In this document: in pieces, positions 1-6,093 of the stretch
How positions within the stretch are numbered: position 1 is the stretch's first letter
Layout of the letters: every line of letters starts with the position of its first letter
Assembly (NCBI GenBank): GCA_902767055.1
Contig: CACXFX010000061.1
Span: 1 to 9,900 of the forward strand
Reading direction: 5' to 3'
Source of the DNA: an uncultured Pseudomonadota bacterium
Lineage (GTDB): Bacteria > Pseudomonadota > Alphaproteobacteria > RF32 > CAG-239
DNA length: 9,900 bases
The notes under the pieces: model-generated
Database searches by the model: none
What the model saw: the letters and a program-made list of their open reading frames with translations, nothing else
Told to the model about the DNA's origin: nothing
Made by a program: the position numbers and the translations under genes

Positions 1-1
1 A

Positions 2-28
2 AAAGCCGGTGAAGAAAACAAGAAATGA
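2..28 (+). CDS. Possible 3' end of an upstream gene (partial)
   Basis: Frame 2 of the plus strand reads KAGEENKK and stops at TGA (26-28), four bases before a strong plus-strand terminator. A terminator at this position implies that a plus-strand gene ends here. Frame 3 (KPVKKTRNE, TGA at 30-32) also ends nearby, so the frame is not certain. The fragment is too short for any functional call. Confidence 0.35.
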   Translation, partial: KAGEENKK

Positions 29-31
29 GTG

Positions 32-68
32 AAAGGGGCGTTGAAAAACAAGCGCCCCTTTGCTTTTT
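32..68 (+). terminator. Rho-independent terminator of the upstream plus-strand gene
   Basis: The arms AAAGGGGCG (32-40) and CGCCCCTTT (53-61) form a perfect 9-bp stem. An inner TTG/CAA pairing may extend it. A T tract (64-68) follows on the plus strand. The minus side has no T tract, so it should terminate plus-strand transcripts better than the convergent LRR gene ending at 70. Confidence 0.85.
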
Positions 69-69
69 A

Positions 70-942
70 TTATCTGTATTTAATTGAAACGCGGTTTTTA
101 TCACCCGCTACGGCATTGGCCTCATCGATGGTGTAGATGCGCTTTTCTGTTCTGCTACCGAAACTTGCGGCAATTTTTCCTGACGCATCAAATACATATT
201 GTTTACCGTTGATTTCTCGTAAGGTTGCTTTTGAAGATTTAAGTTCCGGATATCCGGCATCTGCGAGGTTCTTATCACATTTTGAAGTATCGCCGATGCA
301 ATAAATTTTGATGTTTGCCGTATTCGTTAATGGCTCATCTTCAACCTCGGGTTTAAATATGGCTGAGAATTTTGTATTTTCACCGATTGTTAAAGTTTCA
401 ACACTGGCATAGCTTAATGCCATATCCGAGATAGATGTGACCGAATCTGGGATAATGATATCCTTAAAATTTCCGCCCCTGAAAGCAATGTCAATTGTCG
501 TAACGGAATCGGGAATATTGATTTTATCGATGTGACTCCAGTCAAGAGAGGCATATCCGAGTGTTGTAACGGTGTTCGGAATAACAATTTCAGGTGCCGT
601 AACGCCACGAAAAGCATAGTCGTTAATGCTTTCGACACCGTTCGGAATCACAATCGGGGTGTTAAATTTCATTCCGAAAAATGCGGATGAACCAAAATGT
701 TTAATTGAATCCTCAATAACAAGATTTTTGATTTCTTGAGATCTTAATTTCCATGGTGAATCAGATTTCCACCAACTTCCGATATTACCGTTATTTCCAA
801 CGCCGCGAATCGTTAAAGTACCGTCGATGATTTGGTATTCGCAATTTGCCGTGTTGCCAACGGCGTCTGTGCCGCAAGCCTCCCATGCGTTGGAAGAAAA
901 GGGCAGAAATGTTGCGCTTATTATAAAGAATAGTTTTTTCAT
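70..942 (-). CDS. Exported BspA-like leucine-rich-repeat protein (LRR_5 type) with KRIYTI C-terminal module
   Basis: This 290-residue protein begins with a signal peptide (MKKLFFIISATFLPFSSNA, probable cut near residue 19), so it should leave the cytoplasm. Residues 22-75 form a cap typical of BspA-like proteins: paired cysteines (C23, C34), a GTLTIRGVG strand and a PW motif. Residues 75-190 carry irregular repeats of the LRR_5 kind, such as IPNGVESINDYAF, IPNTVTTLGYASL and IPDSVTSISDMAL. A cysteine pair (C215, C222) in IKIYC..GD..KC closes the repeats. The last 40 residues (DASGK at 252-256, KRIYTI at 267-272, ending IKYR) also end the protein at 6935-7969. The family is linked to adhesion or surface display in other bacteria; the function here is unknown. 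The ribosome binding site AAAGGA precedes the ATG (940-942). A structured RNA with its own promoter lies directly upstream. Confidence 0.9.
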   Translation of the reverse strand: MKKLFFIISATFLPFSSNAWEACGTDAVGNTANCEYQIIDGTLTIRGVGNNGNIGSWWKSDSPWKLRSQEIKNLVIEDSIKHFGSSAFFGMKFNTPIVIPNGVESINDYAFRGVTAPEIVIPNTVTTLGYASLDWSHIDKINIPDSVTTIDIAFRGGNFKDIIIPDSVTSISDMALSYASVETLTIGENTKFSAIFKPEVEDEPLTNTANIKIYCIGDTSKCDKNLADAGYPELKSSKATLREINGKQYVFDASGKIAASFGSRTEKRIYTIDEANAVAGDKNRVSIKYR

Positions 943-995
943 ATTATGTTTCCTTTCGAAAAAATGTTGATGTTATGTTTATCACCCCCTCCGTG

Positions 996-1016
996 CCTCC
1001 CCCCTCGAGGGGGAGG
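996..1016. repeat. GC-rich perfect palindrome in the leader of the LRR gene
   Basis: Bases 1000-1013 (CCCCCTCGAGGGGG) are a perfect palindrome. With one bulged C at 999, the pairing extends to CCT (996-998) with AGG (1014-1016). It lies between the terminator of the structured RNA and the LRR start codon, about 55 bases upstream of the ATG. It is far more GC-rich than its surroundings. It could be an mRNA hairpin in the leader, a protein-binding site, or a dispersed genomic repeat; the window alone cannot separate these. Confidence 0.6.
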
Positions 1017-1036
1017 ATTCCTAAAAGATGACAGTT

Positions 1037-1063
1037 AAAAAAAACCGCTTTGAAATGAGCGAT
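1037..1063 (-). terminator. Intrinsic terminator at the 3' end of structured RNA copy A
   Basis: On the minus strand, AUCGCU (1063-1058) pairs with AGCGGU (1049-1044) around an 8-base loop, followed by a run of eight T (1044-1037). The first bases of the stem also belong to the competing helix formed by 1062-1070 and 1140-1148, which is the arrangement of an attenuator. The stem is short, so termination may be partial. Confidence 0.65.
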
Positions 1064-1290
1064 CGGGGTGTAAAGAAATCACGTAATAGGAAATGACTCT
1101 GATAGCCTTTAGAAAAAAATCCTGTACATTCGCCATCAGCACCCCGATTCTTTCGGGGACACATGTTCTTTTAAAAACAAAAAAGAACACTATAAGACAC
1201 AGTGTACTTAACACTGCCTATTACGAAGGCTTCTTTAAGCCCCATACCCATCTGGGTACTTAGAATAAAGAAATTGCTTTCCTTATCTTA
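1037..1290 (-). ncRNA. Structured RNA, copy A (candidate cis-regulatory leader or sRNA)
   Basis: The predicted transcript is about 254 nt, from a clear minus-strand promoter to a terminator T tract. In order it can form: a 5-bp tetraloop hairpin (1258-1245, TACCC/GGGTA); GGGGCTT followed by a small hairpin; an 8-bp hairpin GUUCUUUU/AAAAGAAC; a local CCCCGA/UCGGGG hairpin (1158-1142); an 8-bp stem (1139-1132 with 1106-1099) enclosing a loop with AUGUACAGG and CUAAAG; a 9-bp long-range helix (1148-1140 with 1070-1062) abutting that stem; and the terminator. The long-range helix competes with the local CCCCGA hairpin and with the terminator stem. A second copy lies at 6094-6347. It may control the LRR gene at 70-942 by read-through, or be a free sRNA. 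The class is not recognised. This RNA fills most of the 480-base gap between 942 and 1423. Confidence 0.7.
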
Positions 1291-1296
1291 AAAAGT

Positions 1297-1325
1297 ATTA
1301 AAGCATAATTTAAAACAAATGTCAA
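1297..1325 (-). promoter_or_regulatory. Sigma70-type promoter for structured RNA copy A
   Basis: On the minus strand, TTGACA (1325-1320) is a perfect -35 box. It lies 17 bases from TTTAAT (1302-1297) as the -10 box, giving a predicted start near 1290. The spacer ends in AAATTATGC, which is almost repeated before the -10 box of copy B. Confidence 0.8.
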
Positions 1326-1351
1326 ATATAAAAAGAAGTATAGCAAAATCT

Positions 1352-1380
1352 TTGCATTTTTTTAAGCATTTGCATATAAA
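1352..1380 (+). promoter_or_regulatory. Probable promoter of the EamA transporter gene
   Basis: TTGCAT (1352-1357) and TATAAA (1375-1380) are 17 bases apart, about 42 bases before the start codon. TTTGCAT occurs twice here (1351-1357 and 1369-1375). The promoter diverges from that of structured RNA copy A; the two -35 boxes are about 26 bases apart, so their activities could be coupled. Confidence 0.6.
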
Positions 1381-1422
1381 ATCCGATATCATTTGTTTGA
1401 TTAAAAAAAGGAAAATTTTGAT

Positions 1423-2427
1423 ATGGTTAATATGTATAAAGGTGCGTTTTTTTCGCTCTTGACCGTTTTTTTATGGGCGGTATCGAACATTTTTTTAAGA
1501 TACAGCCTTTTAGAACACGGGTGTAACCAATTTGCAATCGCCTGTTCTAACGTTTTGTTCAGCGGATTGGCTTTGATTGCAATCGGTTCACGCAATACAA
1601 ATGTCAAGGAAATAATTACCAATTATCAGACATGGGTTTTCGGTGCATTGCAGATTTTCCGTAATCTTTTTATGCTGATGGCCTTTGTGTATATCTCATC
1701 GACGCAGGCCAATTTGCTTGCCAATGTCGAAATTATTTTTTCAGTGTTGCTTGCTTGGATTTTGTTTAAGCGCAAGCCCGGCTCAATTGATTTTGTGGCG
1801 ATGATTTTTATTTTGTTCGGGTGTTTTATTTTGGTTGCTGATTTACCGCTTGATACGGCTGTTAAAGCTGTCATATTTGTCGTTATTTCCGCCCTTTTGA
1901 ACAACGCACGTACGATTTTTGCCGAGGTTCACCATGATAACAAAGCAAATATGAGTGTGCGGGACCGCTTAAGTCTGACAGGTTGGATTTTGTTTGTCAG
2001 TGCGATTACGTTGATGATTGTATCGGCAATTTTGGGCGCGGTTGTGCACATTTTACCCGAAAGCTTTTTAGATACCTTTAAGTTTTTAAAACTTTTGCCT
2101 GATGCGAAAGAATATATCGCACCGAACAATTTGATTTGCGGCTTTATCAACGGTGTTTTGATTTATGCGGCGTCGATGTATTGTTATTTGTATGCGGTCA
2201 GTTTGTCAAACAGCGAATATTTTATGATGTTCCGCTCGACGCAAGCCTTGTTTACCTATTTTGTAGAAGTTTTTGCAGGTGCATTAATGTTGTTGCCGAA
2301 ATTATCGTTTTCATCAACCGATTGGTTTGCGGCTGTAACGATTATGTTAAGTTCGGCCTGTATGGTTTTGATGCGTACAAAGCGCGGACAAAACCTGCAA
2401 AAGATGCTCAATCAGGTTTTTAAGTAA
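1423..2427 (+). CDS. EamA/DMT-superfamily membrane transporter
   Basis: The product has 334 residues and is strongly hydrophobic, with about ten predicted membrane segments, the usual size and shape of the drug/metabolite transporter superfamily. The two EamA repeats lie at roughly residues 8-138 and 150-317. The first holds the conserved stretch SSTQANLLANVEIIFSVLLA (92-111) and an FKRKPG turn after it. The second ends with the matching STQALFTYFVEVFAGALML segment (272-290). A charged loop at about 168-182 links the halves, and a basic tail (TKRGQNLQK) follows the last helix. Members move amino acids, nucleotides, drugs or other metabolites across the inner membrane; the substrate cannot be read from the sequence. 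The start at 1423 has AAGGA about ten bases upstream; the in-frame ATG at 1432 is an alternative. The gene is monocistronic, with its own promoter and terminator. Confidence 0.88.
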   Translation: MVNMYKGAFFSLLTVFLWAVSNIFLRYSLLEHGCNQFAIACSNVLFSGLALIAIGSRNTNVKEIITNYQTWVFGALQIFRNLFMLMAFVYISSTQANLLANVEIIFSVLLAWILFKRKPGSIDFVAMIFILFGCFILVADLPLDTAVKAVIFVVISALLNNARTIFAEVHHDNKANMSVRDRLSLTGWILFVSAITLMIVSAILGAVVHILPESFLDTFKFLKLLPDAKEYIAPNNLICGFINGVLIYAASMYCYLYAVSLSNSEYFMMFRSTQALFTYFVEVFAGALMLLPKLSFSSTDWFAAVTIMLSSACMVLMRTKRGQNLQKMLNQVFK

Positions 2428-2447
2428 TTTAAGCACTTCAAAGAAAA

Positions 2448-2485
2448 AAAGCTCTTGAGGTAAAACTTTAGGGCTTTTTATTTTA
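2448..2485 (+). terminator. Rho-independent terminator of the EamA transporter gene
   Basis: AAAGCTCT (2448-2455) pairs with AGGGCTTT (2470-2477, one G-U pair) across a 14-base loop and runs into a T-rich tail. Confidence 0.6.
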
Positions 2486-2488
2486 TGT

Positions 2489-2525
2489 AATCCGAAAATA
2501 TAACTTGCCAAGGCGGATTTTTTTT
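2489..2525 (+). terminator. Possible second terminator before gapR
   Basis: AATCCG (2489-2494) pairs with CGGATT (2514-2519) over a 19-base loop and is followed by a run of eight T (2518-2525). The long loop makes it weaker than the terminator at 2448. It may back that one up and insulate gapR. Confidence 0.35.
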
Positions 2526-2531
2526 GTTATT

Positions 2532-2540
2532 TGCTATCCT
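2532..2540 (+). promoter_or_regulatory. Possible extended -10 promoter of gapR
   Basis: TGCTATCCT carries the TG extension one base before a -10-like TATCCT (2535-2540), about 40 bases ahead of the gapR ATG and just after two candidate terminators. No good -35 box sits at the expected distance, so this is a weak call. Confidence 0.3.
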
Positions 2541-2580
2541 AACAAAAAAATTTAATTTTCATTTATAAGGAGAAAATAAA

Positions 2581-2823
2581 ATGGCAGAAGTTGGTGGAAT
2601 TGCAAGCGACAGATTGCGTTCTTTAATCGAGAGAATCGAAAAGCTCGAAGAAGATAAAAAAGAAATTGCAACAGATATCAGAGAAGTTTTTGCCGAGGCA
2701 AAAAGTGCCGGTTTTGATGTTAAAATCATGCGCGCGATTTTAAAATTACGCAAGATGGACGCTGCGGCACGTGATGAACAGGAATTTTTGATTGACACTT
2801 ATCGAAAAGCACTTGATATGTAA
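2581..2823 (+). CDS. gapR: GapR-like nucleoid-associated protein (DUF2312)
   Basis: This 80-residue protein has full family length. GapR of Caulobacter binds overtwisted AT-rich DNA ahead of replication and transcription machinery and stimulates topoisomerases to remove positive supercoils. The sequence matches the family throughout: the start GGIASDRLRSLIERIEKLEE (5-24), the central DIREVFAEAKSAGFDVKIMR and the RKMDAAARDEQEFLIDTYRK end. The N-terminal half is strongly charged and heptad-like, consistent with the coiled-coil dimer. The family is characteristic of Alphaproteobacteria and is the best taxonomic marker in the window. AAGGAG (2567-2572) is a strong ribosome binding site nine bases before the ATG. 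The gene stands alone between terminators. The symbol is by family; the role is assumed from homologues. Confidence 0.93.
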   Translation: MAEVGGIASDRLRSLIERIEKLEEDKKEIATDIREVFAEAKSAGFDVKIMRAILKLRKMDAAARDEQEFLIDTYRKALDM

Positions 2824-2828
2824 AATTT

Positions 2829-2859
2829 AAGCCCCTTTTGAGGGGCTTTGCTTTTTTTT
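2829..2859 (+). terminator. Rho-independent terminator of gapR
   Basis: AAGCCCC (2829-2835) and GGGGCTT (2842-2848) form a 7-bp stem with a 6-base loop, followed by a run of eight T (2852-2859). The minus side has only a short AT-rich tail, so it may also help stop transcripts of the convergent HAD gene. Confidence 0.9.
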
Positions 2860-2862
2860 AAG

Positions 2863-3537
2863 TTATTTCAAAGTTTTTTTGCCTGCATTGACATCATCAA
2901 CCAGTGATTCAAGCTCTGCCATTGAGTGGACTTCGGGAATCCATTTGAGCTCTTCGGGCAAGTCCGTCGTAAATTCACAACGATAACGCACGGGGTGCGC
3001 GCCGGCATCAATTGCCGCATATTGATTATAAATGCGGTCATCGACCAAAATCGTTTCATCAGCTTTCAATCCGTATTCTTCAAATGAGGATTTGAGCATA
3101 TCGACTTTTGCCGTATCATGCATAAATTTGCCATGCTGAACACATTTGATTGTCAAGAAATCTTTGACATCGGCCAACAAATTGTTCAAAAATTTTGTTT
3201 TTGTTTCAACATCAAACGTTGCCGAGAGTGTAAATTGTCTAAAACCTTTCTCATGAAATCTTTTTAAGGTTTCAACCACACCATCATAAAGCGGACGATT
3301 TGTAAAAAATTCCGGCGAATGGCAGAAATCATAATCAAGCTCTGTACCGAGTGTCGGATGTGTCTTTAATTCTAAAGCACCATATTTGGGGACAATCGGC
3401 AAAACTTTCGGCAAATCTTCCCATTTGATGTCGCCATATAAGGGTTTATATTTCGGGTGTTCTTTTAAGAAATGAAAATACGCGTAATTAAGATTTGCCA
3501 AAACCCCATCCACATCCCAAAAAATATTTTTAATCAT
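2863..3537 (-). CDS. HAD-superfamily hydrolase
   Basis: This 224-residue cytosolic enzyme shows the haloacid-dehalogenase motifs in order. Motif I is DVDGV at residues 8-12, with D8 as expected nucleophile and D10 as acid/base. Motif II is LSATF with S105. A lysine of motif III is likely K144 or K149. Motif IV is ILVDDR, with the metal-binding pair D166 and D167. The insert between motifs I and II (about 13-90) holds the cap domain, as in phosphoglycolate-phosphatase-like members. The family mostly removes phosphate from small molecules with Mg2+; the substrate cannot be inferred. AAGGA lies about nine bases ahead of the ATG (3535-3537). The gene is convergent with gapR and follows the DUF4105 gene on the same strand after 84 bases. 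No clear terminator or strong promoter is visible in that gap, so both co-transcription and independent expression are possible. Confidence 0.85.
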   Translation of the reverse strand: MIKNIFWDVDGVLANLNYAYFHFLKEHPKYKPLYGDIKWEDLPKVLPIVPKYGALELKTHPTLGTELDYDFCHSPEFFTNRPLYDGVVETLKRFHEKGFRQFTLSATFDVETKTKFLNNLLADVKDFLTIKCVQHGKFMHDTAKVDMLKSSFEEYGLKADETILVDDRIYNQYAAIDAGAHPVRYRCEFTTDLPEELKWIPEVHSMAELESLVDDVNAGKKTLK

Positions 3538-3621
3538 GATTTTTAATCCTTATATTAAAGCGTTTTTTCTTAATTTATAGGGCATTCTGCCATAAATAAA
3601 ACGAACAGTCAAATAATTTTT

Positions 3622-5427
3622 TTAGTAAAAGTATTTGATAAAAGCACGCCATTCGTTTAATGTGGCGGAGCCTTTGGCTTGGCGCTTAAACTGTGCCTCA
3701 ATATTTATATTTTGTGATAAGTGATAGGAAGCAACTGCTTTTTGCTCAAAGACGGTAGCGGATTTATCCGTTGCAAGCGTTTGTTTGATTTGCGCTTCAA
3801 AACCGAATTTATCAAAGCTTAAAAGTGTTCCCAATATACCTGACGTACCGACGGAAAAATTGTTTTTCAAAAAGCCGCCGTAAGCGCCTTCAAGTCCGGC
3901 AAGGCCGTAAATCCAAAAATTGTCGCTGAGGGCATACGTTCCGCCCATATTAAATTCACTATTAAAAATGTGTCCTCTTTTTTTTGTTTTTAGGTCGGCT
4001 GTGCGCAACAGGTCAATATCAAGCCGATATGACGGTGCCGCAAAAACACGATCAATCGGTGAAAGTGATGCAAGCTCTAAGACTTTTAAGTCTTGCAAGA
4101 CATATTTATCATGGTAATCGATATGTCTGATATGCGTTTGTAAAAAATTGATTGCGGCGCCTTTTAAATAGCCTTTCGGATTATCGGTTAAACTGTGATA
4201 GGCCGGCCTTAAAACAAATTCCTGAAAAGCATGGCCGTTTTCAAATCCGGCGCCCAAAGCGATGGCAGCGCTGTTGTGTGAAAAAACGGGATTTTGCCCC
4301 TCTTTTAGTTCATCAAACGTTTGTCCGGCTTTGATTTTATTGCGCTCACTTAAAAGCATAAAACTTTTATTTCGATATGTTTTTAAGTCCAAATCTTTTT
4401 TGACATACCGGTATTGCGTGTATTGATAGGCGGTTTCCAAAACATCGGATTTTTGATTTTCTTCAAGATTTTCAAGCAAAGTTTTTTTGCCTTTTGTTAA
4501 TTGTAAAAAGGCTTTATATTGAGCTTTGTTCATCTGTTTTAAGCGATGTTTGATTTTATTTAAGCGTGAGGGGCGATAAGTGGTGTTTTTGACCAATTTG
4601 CTTTTATCGACGATTTTAACGGTGTCAAGCGGAATGGTATAAACCTTAAATTCTGAGGCAAGATTTAAATCGGGTTTAATAGCGTCTAAAATTTCGGCCA
4701 GCATATACGAGCAATTTCGGCTTAAAAAATAATAAGGTGTTGCCGTGTGGCCTATCTCCCAAATATGGGCAACGAAAAAATCAAGCTCTTCATCTGTCAG
4801 GTCTAAATGATATTCCCAAATATCGCGATTTTCAATGTTATTATAGGTGTTGATAATATCGTAATAAGGCTTAATTGTCAGGCCGCCTTTGAAAAAACCA
4901 AGAAGTCCGTATATAGCATAAAACGGTGTGTCTTCAAAACCGCGGGTATATGCGCCGTAGTTGATGCCATGTGCCAAAAGCTGTGTGCCTTTGCGCGATG
5001 TGTCAATACGAAAAAGCGTATGTCCGAAAAGCGAAGATGAGTTGTTCATATAAGCATCGGTAAATAAAAGTGTGACACCGGATGGAGCTAAATCTTTTTT
5101 CAATTGTTCATATTCTTCGCATTTTGGAAAATCTTTTGTAAGTAACCCGTGCTTTTTTAAGAATAAAAAACGCGCCGGAAACAGGCATTTTTTTTGCTCT
5201 TGGCCCTCAGCTTCAAAAAGCTCAATCGTTGCCGCAAGTTCTGCTTTCGGGTCACGTTGCCCGACAGGGCTTAAATAAAAGTCATCGCTGCCGATGGTGG
5301 CCGTATATCCGCCAAACATGGCCGGCTGATAGTGCACAAGCGCAAGCCAGCCTTTTGAAAAAGCTAAATCATCGGCATTCTTAAAACCGCATAAAAAAAA
5401 GCAAAATATTAAAACGAAGCGCCGCAT
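3622..5427 (-). CDS. DUF4105 (Lnb N-terminal periplasmic domain) protein with C-terminal beta-barrel-like region
   Basis: Numbered from the ATG at 5427, the product has 601 residues. MRRFVLIFCFFLCGF is a signal peptide or N-terminal anchor. The DUF4105/Lnb domain spans about 90-265 and carries its signature elements: SSLFGHTLFRID (GH at 135-136), RDIWEY (201-206) and RNCSY (237-241, C239). The His and Cys fit a papain-like thiol active site of the kind proposed for this family, which includes the lipoprotein N-acyltransferase Lnb. A charged helical stretch (about 285-375) leads to a region of alternating strands from about 385 to the end. The last strand finishes with aromatics (FIKYFY), typical of outer-membrane barrels. 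An in-frame GTG at 5445 would add six residues, but it lies inside the terminator stem of the preceding gene and has no ribosome binding site; the ATG lacks a good one too. Acyltransferase activity is inference. Confidence 0.82.
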   Translation of the reverse strand: MRRFVLIFCFFLCGFKNADDLAFSKGWLALVHYQPAMFGGYTATIGSDDFYLSPVGQRDPKAELAATIELFEAEGQEQKKCLFPARFLFLKKHGLLTKDFPKCEEYEQLKKDLAPSGVTLLFTDAYMNNSSSLFGHTLFRIDTSRKGTQLLAHGINYGAYTRGFEDTPFYAIYGLLGFFKGGLTIKPYYDIINTYNNIENRDIWEYHLDLTDEELDFFVAHIWEIGHTATPYYFLSRNCSYMLAEILDAIKPDLNLASEFKVYTIPLDTVKIVDKSKLVKNTTYRPSRLNKIKHRLKQMNKAQYKAFLQLTKGKKTLLENLEENQKSDVLETAYQYTQYRYVKKDLDLKTYRNKSFMLLSERNKIKAGQTFDELKEGQNPVFSHNSAAIALGAGFENGHAFQEFVLRPAYHSLTDNPKGYLKGAAINFLQTHIRHIDYHDKYVLQDLKVLELASLSPIDRVFAAPSYRLDIDLLRTADLKTKKRGHIFNSEFNMGGTYALSDNFWIYGLAGLEGAYGGFLKNNFSVGTSGILGTLLSFDKFGFEAQIKQTLATDKSATVFEQKAVASYHLSQNINIEAQFKRQAKGSATLNEWRAFIKYFY

Positions 5428-5430
5428 TTG

Positions 5431-5469
5431 ATAAATAAAAAGCACGGTTTAATCAAATCCCGTGCTTTT
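5431..5469 (-). terminator. Rho-independent terminator of the DUF3015 gene, abutting the DUF4105 start
   Basis: On the minus strand a perfect 10-bp stem forms between AAAAGCACGG (5469-5460) and CCGTGCTTTT (5447-5438) around a 12-base loop, and continues into TTTTTATTT. The ATG of the DUF4105 gene begins only four bases after this tail. The hairpin could also sit in the DUF4105 leader if transcription reads through. Confidence 0.75.
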
Positions 5470-5486
5470 AACCTTTTTTTACAACA

Positions 5487-5945
5487 TTATGCTTTCAAAA
5501 TTTGATAGAATTTTAAGGTAACATCAACAGCATCAACATTTTCGCTGTCAAAAAGATAAGCAAAATTTTGATATGCTTTTGAAGCAACTTCTTTTTCATC
5601 CATGTTCATAATGCCGGCGACGGTTGACAATGTTTCACCATTGCCGCTTGCCGCATCCATTGCAAACTGATCCAAGTTGTTTTCTAAAAATGACAAAAGC
5701 ATTTTTTGTGTACCGCCGGAAACACGACCGTTTTGGTCGCAACCTGATGTACCGAATGTAATGCCGAATGTCTGGTTGCCGAATGTGCCGTTTGTCGTCA
5801 CAGCCAAAACCTGAGGTGCAATACCGCTTTGACCGCGCCATGCCATTGAGCCCAAGCCGCAGCCCGTGCTGTCATAAGCATTTGCCGAACCGGCTAAAGC
5901 CAAACCAAAGCATAAAGCAGCAGATGTTGAAAGTAATTTTTTCAT
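5487..5945 (-). CDS. Exported DUF3015 family protein
   Basis: The product has 152 residues with a clean signal peptide (MKKLLSTSAALCFGLALAGSANA, cut after about residue 23), so it should be periplasmic. The mature start GCGLGSMAWRGQSG and the stretch APQVLAVTTNGTFGNQTFGI (43-62) are the family signature, followed by FGTSGC. Two cysteines (C29, C69) could form a disulfide. The C-terminal half (about 78-152) is helical and acidic. The function of DUF3015 is unknown. It is first in a minus-strand pair with the DUF4105 gene, separated by a terminator hairpin, which suggests a shared role in the envelope with higher expression of this gene. The ATG (5943-5945) has GGAG seven to ten bases upstream and a good promoter at 6008-6036. 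Confidence 0.88.
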   Translation of the reverse strand: MKKLLSTSAALCFGLALAGSANAYDSTGCGLGSMAWRGQSGIAPQVLAVTTNGTFGNQTFGITFGTSGCDQNGRVSGGTQKMLLSFLENNLDQFAMDAASGNGETLSTVAGIMNMDEKEVASKAYQNFAYLFDSENVDAVDVTLKFYQILKA

Positions 5946-6007
5946 ATCATTTCTCCGATTAAAGTTTGAAAAATACTACCCTCTTAATTTATCAAAACAC
6001 ATAAAAT

Positions 6008-6036
6008 TGTATATCAAATAAAAAAGTTTTACACAA
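6008..6036 (-). promoter_or_regulatory. Promoter of the DUF3015 gene
   Basis: On the minus strand, TTGTGT (6036-6031) and TATACA (6013-6008) are 17 bases apart, about 63 bases before the ATG. It diverges from the copy B promoter at 6059-6087, so the two share a short AT-rich region where one regulator could reach both. Confidence 0.65.
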
Positions 6037-6058
6037 AATTATGTCCTTTATTTTTTAT

Positions 6059-6087
6059 TTGACATATAGGTAAATTTATGCTGTAAT
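6059..6087 (+). promoter_or_regulatory. Sigma70-type promoter for structured RNA copy B
   Basis: TTGACA (6059-6064) is a perfect -35 box, 17 bases before TGTAAT (6082-6087); the predicted start is near 6094. The spacer ends in AAATTTATGC, nearly as in copy A (AAATTATGC), so promoter and RNA are conserved together. Confidence 0.8.
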
Positions 6088-6093
6088 GGAAAA

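Noticed and set aside
1351..1380. Short TTTGCAT direct repeat as a CRISPR-like or operator array
   Set aside because: There are only two 7-base copies and they coincide with promoter elements, so chance similarity is likely.
2136..2423. Plus-strand open frame of 95 codons inside the EamA gene
   Set aside because: It overlaps a well-supported membrane protein in another frame, has no ribosome binding site, and its cysteine-rich composition looks like a shadow translation.
3574..3602. Minus-strand TATAAA upstream of the HAD gene as a promoter
   Set aside because: No acceptable -35 box lies at the right distance; TTGACT nearby is mis-spaced. It is too weak to list.
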